Position numbers and translations under genes: made by a program. From Cladorhizidae sp. MBARI D1340-BT2 (lineage: Eukaryota > Porifera > Demospongiae > Poecilosclerida > Cladorhizidae), in contig JAQNBH010000014.1 in the NCBI GenBank assembly GCA_028752905.1, forward strand, positions 18,273,250-18,337,249: 64,000 nt of DNA, read 5' to 3'. Positions 11,581 to 20,600 of this stretch are shown here, in pieces. The notes beneath the pieces were generated by a model. It was not told the origin of the DNA and did not search any database. It saw nothing but the letters and a program-made list of their open reading frames with translations. Numbering within the stretch: the stretch's first letter is position 1; every line of letters begins with the position of its first letter.

Positions 11581-12959
11581 GGGTATGTAGATACCGGGCT
11601 TACAATTGGCATTTCACAGACTTCTAATTATACCACACCACCTTGTGCTCAGTTTAACAACTAAAACTTGCCTATAAAATACACTAATTCTACACGGCAC
11701 TAGTTCAATATGTATGATGAGGGACCAGTGACGAGTGCTCACAAATGCATGCAGTATATAGTTGTGGGTGCAGGTGCTAGCTAAAATATTACTACTTATC
11801 TCAGAGAGAGGTAATGGCAGTGGGGTTCAATTAATTCAAAGTTGAATTAGTATACTGTCATTTGGGTATATTTAATTCAACTGGTTTAGTTAGTTTGTCA
11901 CAGTTATTTTATTTATTTAAACTGGTTTTTGAAGACCATTAATTCAAAGTTGAATTAAAATTGAATTAAGGGGGCATAGACCATATTTGTGGTCACCAAT
12001 TTAATGCATTTTGAATGGTTTTGATCTCAAAAGGTAGCTTATTCTCTGTGCTTTCCAATGATATTTATAGCTTATAGGCAAAGCAGTGTTGCCATCAACA
12101 TCTGGCTGACAGCCTGACACACTGGTAATAGTACAGAGGTGTTGGTTTTTTTACAAATTTTCAGCTTCATCAAGACTTGCCATTTATGTTGCTGTCAGTC
12201 AGTTTCTGATAAAACTCTCCCCAATCCCCCCTTTTTTAATTCAGCAGGAAAACTGAGCCCACAGAATGAACCGTATCTCATGGAAAATTGGCTGGATTGA
12301 AAAAGTGATCATTCATTTTGAAGAGCTAAGACAGAGCATTCAAATGATATAAAAATTATATACTATGGACAAAATATAGATCCAGGGTGGTTGTAAACCC
12401 CTCATTTTGCTCTTGATCATGACTATCATTCTTGCACTCTTTCATCAGCAACACAAGACTCACCAGAAAAACAGTGACTGAGCAGTGTTGACACAGGAGC
12501 AGGCAGGCCTGTGATAGCCAGCGCTAGGGAAGGACCAGCTACAGATGCCATCTGAAGGTAAAGGGTGAAGCATAAACGGTAAAGCCGTTAATACTACTAT
12601 AGTTCCAAACTTTCAGCATCATTTGAGTCTTCAGCTTCTAGATATCTCTTCTTCTCCCACGATTCTAACCCAGAAGATCCTTACTGACTCCATACTTTCG
12701 TCTTTCCAGAGCTTTTGTTTGCATTCTTCTTGACATGGAATTTAATAATGCTAACAAGTAAATAGCAGTATATACCAATGTGGGTGGGTGTCAAACCAGT
12801 GGACACAAAACCCGAACATAAGGTCCGGTGAAACTGAAAAAGTCCTCAAATAGAGTTTTCAAAACCCTCAATTAGAGTTTGCAACGCCCACTTCCAAGGA
12901 GGTGGGGAAAAGGAACTGCAAAAAAAGGCAATCTTATGGTCTCTTTATTTAATTCAAAA
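11581..12959. other. Non-coding stretch
   Basis: AT-rich DNA without a convincing ORF. The near-palindrome TTAATTCAAAGTTGAATTA occurs twice (about 11829 and 11939). Copy 2 (48467-49898) has an extra ~75-base segment near 49246-49320. Nothing else recognised. Confidence 0.5.
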
Positions 12960-13340
12960 TTAGTTCATTTTAGTTGACTTCATTTTCGCACCCGCGTGCC
13001 TGACCAGGTAATACATTTTTAAAGCCTAATCAAAAAGACCGTTGCATGCGCTAGAGCTTCCTCTAGCCACTCGTACCATTTTCAATTTTTGTGCACTTAT
13101 ATATATAGCAATCAGGAGTTATTTTGGCGGAGGTTACAGGGATTCAGGTTTTTGAGGTCCCTCCACTTTAGGGTCTAGTAACATACCTATGAAACTTATT
13201 TTAGTATCCAAAGAGAGCACACAGAGAGATCTATCTTTTGAGCTATATATCAAGTCTATACCATGAAGTTTGCAGAATCTACGGAGCTCTAAAGTTGTAC
13301 ACAAGTTTAAAAAATAAAAAAGTAAAAAATACCAACACAC
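12960..13340 (-). repeat. Inverted repeat arm, MITE-like, right copy
   Basis: Reverse-complement partner of 9540-9970. Shared landmarks are the 'CACCCGCGTGCCTGACC' end, GTCCCTCCACTTTAGGGTCT and the AGAGCACACAGAGAGATCTA stretch. ORFs within are repeat translation. Confidence 0.7.
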
Positions 13341-13409
13341 CTACCTCAAACCATATTATTCCAACAAATTTTTGAGGTTACAACTTTGGAAGTTCTGCCC
13401 ACTAGATAG

Positions 13410-13532
13410 GTACATAGATAAATATAATAATTATTGATAAATACATAGATGCGATACAGATACATGGATAAATACATACATACATATAAATACATACATA
13501 CATAGATACATACACGGACAGATAGATAGATT
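13410..13532. repeat. CATA/GATA microsatellite
   Basis: Imperfect tracts of ACATAGATA and ACATACATA just outside the left arm of the inverted element. Copy 2 has a slightly shorter version at 50340-50464. Confidence 0.8.
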
Positions 13533-13714
13533 TATACTACATCACGTCATCTGTGGCTAATCTGATTGGTTAATAACTGTAGGTTACATAGGCGCGTAAT
13601 CTACACTTTTAACCGGATGTAGTTTAGCGCGTGCGCAATGTAGTATAAGCCTATACTCCACTCGCAGGTTATGCGCCAGTGTAACCTACTCGTTTGTGCT
13701 TTAGCTATTAATGT

Positions 13715-13957
13715 TCACTGTTCATGAAGCTTTAACGTCATGATAATATTCACTTGATATAATTTATATAGATGTTCTGTGCTGCAGTGTAACCTACTCG
13801 TTTGCGCGTAACACTGTAAAATATCTGGGCTCATAAATCCCTGAAGTTGAAGGGGTTTTTGATTATCAGTTGAAGGAAGTTGTTCCAACTCAGCTGCATA
13901 TTTATCTAGCAGTACTTTGTCAATAGCTGGGGCGCCTTGAGTAAAAAATTCTTCCAT
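13715..13957 (-). CDS. Hypothetical 80-residue protein within inverted arm
   Basis: ORF from ATG (13957) to stop (13715). It starts MEEFFTQGAPAIDKVL and has a moderately charged composition without a membrane segment or a motif I recognise. The copy at 50638-50880 differs by only two residues. It sits in the segment that makes the left arm longer than the right arm, so it is probably element cargo or part of an older transposon gene. No splice signals were assigned. Function unknown. Confidence 0.35.
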   Translation of the reverse strand: MEEFFTQGAPAIDKVLLDKYAAELEQLPSTDNQKPLQLQGFMSPDILQCYAQTSRLHCSTEHLYKLYQVNIIMTLKLHEQ

Positions 13958-14150
13958 TTCTAGTTGCTATGTAGTTTAGCGCATGCGCAGTGTAAGTATA
14001 AGTAAGATAGCCTATTCAAAAGAGTCGGTTATGTGCCAGTGTGTAATCTACTCGTTTGCTGTTACATTCCTTGGCTTCGCCTCGGGGTAACCGCAAACTC
14101 GGAGGTTACATAGGCGCATAACCGACTCTTTTTTATAGGCTATCCTATAC

Positions 14151-14336
14151 ATATACATACTGTAGATAGATAGATAATAGATAGATACATACATACATAG
14201 GTACATGCATAGGTACATACATAGATAGATACATAGATAGATACATGCGCATAGGTACATACATAGATAGATACATAGATAGATACATGCATAGGTACAT
14301 ACATAGATAGATACATACATAGATACATAGATAGAT
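14151..14336. repeat. GATA/CATA microsatellite
   Basis: Tracts of ATAGATAGATACATAC with GTACATGCATAGG interruptions. Copy 2 is at 51074-51237. Minus-strand ORFs rich in Tyr, Met and Ser here are translations of the repeat. Confidence 0.9.
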
Positions 14337-14858
14337 CTTTGAAGATGGATTTCAAGGTGTGTGCCAGTTTATTTCCTAAGTATTCAAGGCATGTTGAAAG
14401 TCTTTTGGAGGCAAAACCACATTTGGGAAGCTAATGAATGACCTTATTGTGGGTCAAACCACCTACTTCCTGATGCCTACTGCACCTCTCCATACTCCTG
14501 AACAGGATTTGTGGTAATCTCCCCACTTAGTGGGTACCTTAATAATTATAATGACCTTCACTATGCTAGAAAAGGTTTTATAATGGTGGCTGTGTCCAGG
14601 TTTTTAGTGTGGGATCTTCTCCCTTAAAACAGTTTTGCTGAGAAGTTGGGGAACGGAAGGGATTATGGAGTAAGATGGCTAAACTGGAGAAAGAAAGTTG
14701 AGTTTACATCAAGATCACATCGAGTTTTGAGTCAGGCCTTACTTCTGCTTCTGCCATGCTGGTATAGGGGAATATTTTTTTATATATGTGTGTGTGTGTG
14801 TGGTGTGACCTATACGCCGACTATAGCATACATCAAATATGGTTGTCAATACCGGAAT

Positions 14859-14881
14859 GGGGGGGGGGGGGGGGGGGGGGG
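14859..14881 (+). repeat. Poly-G tract
   Basis: A run of 23 G; copy 2 has 27 G at 51776-51802. Length is likely unstable in vivo and in sequencing. Confidence 0.9.
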
Positions 14882-14980
14882 AATTTCATGTGTATTTTTT
14901 CTTGGAAACCCACCTTTTATAAGCCACTAAAATTGTAAAAGTGCAAAGCTAAATTCTTTTGTGTTCTATTGCAATTGCAG

Positions 14981-15136
14981 GCTTCTGATCACAACAGGAA
15001 CGGGCAATACACATCTGCCAGGATGGAACATGGCGCTTTGCTGTAGCATCTTTCGGCCATCTACTTTGTTTTGCTGGTCATCGCAGGGGTCACCATGCTC
15101 ATTCTGGCCCTGTTGGCATATGGAGTGAGCATGAAA
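14981..15136 (+). pseudogene. Decayed CD225/dispanin-like exon
   Basis: An acceptor-like TTGCAATTGCAG ends at 14980. The phase-0 reading then gives ASDHNRNGQYTSARMEHGAL, a stop codon (TAG, codon 22), and in the same frame a hydrophobic segment, YFVLLVIAGVTMLILALLAY. The order DHN-x-GQY-x-SAR followed by a membrane span matches exon 3 of the CD225-like gene on the opposite strand (DHNSAGDYNQAKS, then a membrane span). Copy 2 has the same TAG at the same codon, so the break predates the duplication. No upstream exons were found on this strand, so it looks like an isolated relic. The 3' limit at a GTAAAC is approximate. Confidence 0.55.
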
Positions 15137-15379
15137 GTAAACATCGTTTTGAAGAAAACTCTTATTTGTTGTTGTTGTTTTTTCTTAGCGATATATATAT
15201 GTATATATATATGTTATGCATTAAGGGGGAGGGGTTTACTGGATGGTATTATTACTTCTTCACTTAAAAAAAAAATTAAATCACATCCAGCTCATATTTA
15301 GGTGTTTTTTCCCAAATTTCATGGGGTTGTAGAGAGATGGTTTGGAGAACATGTCTACTAAAAAGTTAATTGCCATAAA

Positions 15380-15407
15380 CCCCCCCCCCCCCCCCCCCCC
15401 CCCCCCC
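15380..15407 (+). repeat. Poly-C tract
   Basis: A run of 28 C. In copy 2 the same place reads six C, AAA, then thirteen C (52305-52326). Confidence 0.9.
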
Positions 15408-15972
15408 AAATGGTGGATAATGTGCCATAACCTGTAAAAATTGGAGCACTTTTATATATATCTCTTAAGATTGTATGACGATTATATAAACATCAAAATA
15501 CATGGAGTGCAACCCATGTATTAAGCGTTGTAGAGCTTAATTTGTTTAAGGTGATCCTAAACATAACCACTTTCCAATTAACTGCAGTATAATTATAGAA
15601 ATTATAGAGGTTGCGTAAAGTTCATTTCGGGAATAGTTTCGTTATCATTAACATTATAGGTGATATAAAAGCAAACCCCCTTCATGCACGGGTTAGGAAA
15701 ATTGTACTATGTATAGGATAGCCTATACAAAAGAGTCGGTTATGCGCCTATGTAACCTCCGAGTTTGCGGTTACCCCGAGTCGAAGCCGAGGAATGTAAC
15801 AGCAAACGAGTAGGTTACACGACGCATAACCGACTCTTTTGTATAGGCTATCTTACTTATACTGCATTGCGCACACGCTAAACTACAAGCGGTTAAAAGT
15901 GTCGGTTACGCGCATATGTAACCTATAGTTATTAATCAATCAGATTAGCCACAGATGACGTGATGTAGTATA

Positions 15973-17124
15973 AATATATATATATGCTTAGGAGAATGTT
16001 AGTTTAGCCTGTTTGGGATGGGATGTAATCTGTTCTTCACTGGTGATATTGGCAGGTAGATTGAATACACTCCACCTTTCTCCTAATCACTATCCTCAAA
16101 CCGCTTCCTCTTCCTCCGAGATCTATATATGTAGTTATCCCCCATCTTTATTTGTCTTGTATAATTATATATATATATATACACACTCTTAGGTAGCTAT
16201 CTGGTTTGGTCCTTACGACTGGAATATTGGGTGGCAAAAGCATGTTCATGTAAGCGCTGCTGTTAGTCCCACAACAACTAACACTAATATCCACATCATC
16301 ACCACACAGTTCCAATAACTTTTCAAAGATACTTCCATGTGTACTTCAATGTGTACTTCAAGCACGAAGGCTTCTTTGCATGGTCGCCAAGACAGTTTAC
16401 CGAAATCAGGAGGCAAATTTATTAGTGGACAAAAAGCTCTCGAGCTATAGTGTGTTATACCAACGCTGAAGCCGAGTTGAGCCTAAGGGACCTTGGCTCA
16501 GGCATGTAAAAACAACAACATATTTTAGAAATAAAGCCACACCCTACATTCATCATTATGGGGTTGTATACAAACCCTGACAAGTGTACTGAATTTCCTT
16601 TCCTTTGATTGTACTTGGAGCAACATAAAATAAATCCGTAACAAACTGGTTGCTGATCATCTTCCACAGTCATCCTTATTATATCCTCATGTAACACTGA
16701 TGGGGATATAACACTAATCTTGCCCCTGGAGGCAGTAGGTTGCTGAGGGCTGTTTGGAGTAGAGGGTATTGCATTGGCCTCTAATGCATCTGGAGAACCA
16801 GGGCCTTGAAGGTCCAAGTTTGCAGAAAACTCTCTCAGAAACAAAGCTGATTCAATCTAGCATCACGAGCTTACTGATAATGATAAGTTTTTCAATTCCC
16901 CCACTCGTTTAGTTAATACAGGCTAATGTTAAATCTGTAACCATGGCTACCAAGGACCAATGAATGATTTATTATAGCTAAATTCATTTTTTATAGTTTC
17001 TTGAGATTTTTGGGTGGGGGTGGTATCTTTAAGAACGTGGTCAAGAAATTCCACATCTAGAAAAAAATCCTGGTTGTAAAATTCACTGTACAGTGATCTC
17101 CGATAATTGTAGATTCATCAACAG
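15973..17124. other. Stretch with one weak ORF
   Basis: A minus-strand ORF at 16455-16844 (129 codons; SPDALEANAIPSTPNSPQQP, then ISPSVLHEDIIRMTVEDDQQ) survives in part in copy 2 (53547-53747 and 53375-53581). There it is split by a frame change and extra bases (CTGTTTTA at the position of GGCCCTGG). It may be a relic exon of an unidentified gene. A TA microsatellite lies at about 16160-16185. Nothing else recognised. Confidence 0.35.
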
Positions 17125-17421
17125 TCAAGTAAAAAAATGTAAGGAGCCAGCGGACCATGCATAAATATCAAGTGGATTTGAGCTCTTGAATTTGGATGAT
17201 TGGTTGCGATTGATATTAAAATTGTCTTTGAAATCAGTAATTATCCACTTAGAAGGCTCGACCACCCTAGAAGTGAAGGGCAGGAGCGGCTCAACAGCTA
17301 CCATCCTTATGGAACTGCTGACACTTTCCAAGTTGTTTACAAGTCTCTGGGCATTTTTTAAATTTATTATTTCCTGTCTAGTAGTTCTGTCTCTCCTAGG
17401 TCTTGAAATATTCTCCAAGGC
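17125..17421 (-). CDS. Possible terminal exon, function unknown
   Basis: An open frame of 98 codons follows an acceptor-like TATATAG at its 5' edge (exon start 17421, GCC TTG GAG) and runs to a stop at 17125. It is rich in Arg, Asn and Ser (SRPRRDRTTRQEI, NRNQSSKFKSSNP) with no membrane segment. The protein is identical in copy 2 (54056-54352), and the surrounding ~490 bp show only about two substitutions, fewer than neighbouring DNA. It lies 180 bases downstream of the last exon of the CD225-like gene on the same strand, and its acceptor is phase 0, so it could serve as an alternative last exon. That is speculative, and a stand-alone conserved non-coding block is equally possible. Confidence 0.3.
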   Translation of the reverse strand, partial: ALENISRPRRDRTTRQEIINLKNAQRLVNNLESVSSSIRMVAVEPLLPFTSRVVEPSKWIITDFKDNFNINRNQSSKFKSSNPLDIYAWSAGSLHFFT

Positions 17422-17600
17422 CTATATATGGTGTGTACAATACCATCTGATGCACTTTGGTACCAAAAAATACAGCAACAACTATTATCTAGAAATACAC
17501 ATGACAATTCTCAAGTATAATAGGAACTAAACACTTAATGTACAGAACGTTACACAAATGTGTATCAGTTAACACCATGGAAGGTTCTGGATCTGTAACC

Positions 17601-20600
17601 TCAGCAGCAATTTTGTCCACTAACTTCATCAATAACCTTGTTGGCGTAAGTATTGTCAGTAAAGGAGCAGTGGCAGAGGCTTTTAATGTTGTCGAAGATT
17701 ACCAGGTCTGTAGCGAAGATTAAAACCAGGAAAATAATACCAGTTACCAGCGCCAGGAAAAAGTAGACCATGGAACAGATGCTGCAGCATAGTGAGTAAC
17801 TTCCACAAGACTTGGCTTGGTTATAATCTCCTGCAGAGTTGTGATCATTGGCCTGCCAGGAAATAAAGGAGGGGAGGGAAGGGAGAGGAAAAGCAAGTGA
17901 ATCATTTACCTAAAAGTATTTTCTCTCGAAAGTAATGATTTGTAATTTGTTAAACTTGGTAACTTTCCTGCCTTTTATAATGGTGCCCATACTTGACATC
18001 TATAATCATACCAATATTGTACACCTTAAAATCTGTATATGATGGCTTATCTAATTTATCTACACAGATATATAAACACTCGTTCTTCCTTCCTTTTTTG
18101 ACCAGGCAATTCAGTATATTCTATCTTCTCCTCCTCTCCACCTCTCCACCCCCCTATTTTTTAAAAAAATCTTGCAACATTATTTAACTATCAACATTAT
18201 TTAACTATAAATAAACAAACAACTGATTTCGTCATTCTACGTAGGGACAGCTGGATCTGCCCAAGCTTCTAGTTCACTAACTGCACAGCTAATTATAGCT
18301 TATTTCACTATCAATGCCTTCATCATCACTGGTAATCTCATCTCCATCAAAACCGTCAGCTTGAGTGAGTGCTTAGGAGGCAGGTCAGCCACGCTACTCC
18401 AACCAGTGATAGCAGAGCTTCAGGGTCAACACTATCCTGGCCAACGTGAGAGATGACATCAGCTTCTTCATCAGCTGCTTTCCTCCTCAGAGAGTCCAAA
18501 TTCACCGTCCAGATCCCGAAATAAAAAGCACATCTTGAAACCGGATAGCTTGACTGCTTTGAAATGCCATCTTTAATTCTGACTGGTATGTATTTTTCAA
18601 TGTTTCTACCGAACATCTATGCCCCCCATATTTGGTAGGCATGCAATGGAAGAATTTAGCTTAAAAATGAGGTATTTTAAATGTTATCTATAAACGCTCC
18701 ATAGGGTATCTTAGAAACATACGATTGGGATAGCTTTTGGTACATATTTACCGGGAAGTGGGTGCAGAACTAGTTTCCATGCAGATCCAGCACCAAGCAA
18801 GTGCGACAAACAAACTCATGGTGGGCTCATGAGAGCTTCTTGGCAGTCTTCACAATTATGGAAGCATTATTCAGGTTTAGTCGAAAGGAACGTATGTGTT
18901 CACACAACAGAACATATGTTTCCTGCTAGTATCTTCGGCAACCACATAAGTTTACTACATAGGTGTGCAATAATTCTGTGGCTTGTCATGGATTGTGTAT
19001 GTCACTAGCTAGCATGTAAATAACACAACAAGATACAGAGTTATGTCGTAGCAAGATATGGTGCCCTGTAGCAGCAAGATATGGTGCATGTGGCAGCAAG
19101 ATATGGTGCCATGTAGCAGCAAGATATGGTGCATGTGGCAGCAAGATATGGTGCCATGTCGCAGCAAGATATTGTGCCATGTCACAGCAAGATATGGTGC
19201 CATGTCACAGCAAGATATGGTGCCACGTCACAGCAAGATATGGTGCCATGTAGCAGCAAGATATGGTGCCATGTAGCAGCAAGATATGGTGCATGTGGCA
19301 GCAAGATATGGTGCATGTGGCAGCAAGATATTGTGCCATGTAGCAGCAAGATATGGTGCCATGTCACAGCAAGATATGGTGCCATGTAGCAGCAAGATAT
19401 AGTGCCATGTCACAGCAAGGTATGCATACTGGAACACATGGAAAGTGAATTGATACAGGGAGAATTACTGTGTTATCAACTGTTAGTGACTTACCACACA
19501 GGAGCATATAATGGCAGGGATGAGGCACACGAGTGCTAGAAAATTGCCATGGATCAGGCACAGGATTATCAAGATAACTGCCAGTGCAGTATAGGTAGTA
19601 GCACGTGGTATACGGATGTTCACCACTTGTTGGGGCTGCGGCTGTCCAACCACTACAATATTCTGTGTGTGTGCATGTGCATGTACATGTAACATGTGGT
19701 ATAGGTGTGGTGTGCATGATATAGTGTGTGCATGTAACATGTGGTATAGGTGTGGTGTACATGGTGTGATATGGAGTGTGTGCATGTATGTAACATGTGG
19801 TATAGGTGTGGTGTGAGTGTGGTATTATACAGAGAGCAAACCAGCAGATCACAAAGGGGGAGGGGGATTCTCATTGACCACAAGCTCTATAGCAGCAGCT
19901 GCAGCAGTGGTTTGTATCCCGGGGGGGGGGGGGGGGGGGGCACACACAACTAATTGAAAATACCTGCATTATGTGAGTGCTTGATCTCTGCTAGAAAATT
20001 GAATGCACCCTCGAGGGTTAAAGCATCTATATGCATGTGGAAGAAGGTTCAGTCTGTGCAAGAGCCAAGATAAGTGCACCTGTTGCTGTGTATCAGCAGA
20101 GGAACGTGCCAAGCAGTTCAACGAGGAGCATATTCTGAACCTTCAGCAGCACTTATTTTCAAGACAATATTTTTGAAATGGAATCTGGAAACAGAATTAG
20201 GTAAAGCCTGAAATGGAAAATGGGATTATTTAAACAAGAAATGACCACTTCCACTATACACTATACTAGTGTTTACATGTACACACCATTGTCTATGTAC
20301 AGAGAATTTGTTTGTGCCTCTACTCTGCCTACACACACACACATGTACATGCATACATCCACACATATGCATACATACACACACACATATACATGCACAC
20401 ATCCACACACATGCATACACACACACACATATATGCATGCACACATCCACACACACACATATGCATGCACGCATCCACACACATGCATACATTCATACAT
20501 ACACACACACATACATATATACATGCACACATCCACACACATGCATACATACACACACTCACACATATATGCATGCACACATCCACTCACATGCATGCAT

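Larger units (their letters stand above)
13533..15972. mobile_element. Composite-like structure with inverted MITE-like arms
   Basis: The left arm (13533-14150) and right arm (15711-15972) are inverted copies. Both outer ends read TATACTACATCACGTCATCT when viewed from outside, followed by an almost identical stretch of about 65 bp. Both also contain a second palindromic module (AAAGAGTCGGTTATGCGCC, TTTGCGGTTACCCCGAG). The left arm is longer because it holds an extra ~330-bp segment with an 80-residue ORF. A TA target duplication is possible but merges with the palindromic ends. Between the arms lie microsatellites and a decayed CD225-like exon. Both duplication copies have the whole structure. 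Confidence 0.7.

Noticed and set aside
11244..11612. 122-residue minus-strand ORF (also 48129-48497)
   Set aside because: Made of the 39-bp repeat, which stays in frame only because 39 is divisible by three. No start context or non-repeat part.
14048..14355. Tyr/Met/Cys-rich minus-strand ORFs (also 51068-51256)
   Set aside because: Translation of GATA/CATA microsatellite.
17186..17530. 114-codon plus-strand ORF (also 54117-54461)
   Set aside because: Opposite-strand shadow of the conserved minus-strand frame at 17125-17421, without splice signals of its own.
18986..19437. ORFs over the 23-bp minisatellite (also 55918-56392) and extensions such as 19364-19852
   Set aside because: Translation of the repeat in several frames. 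Only 19495-19662 within the longer ORF is supported as an exon, by splice signals and a paralogue.
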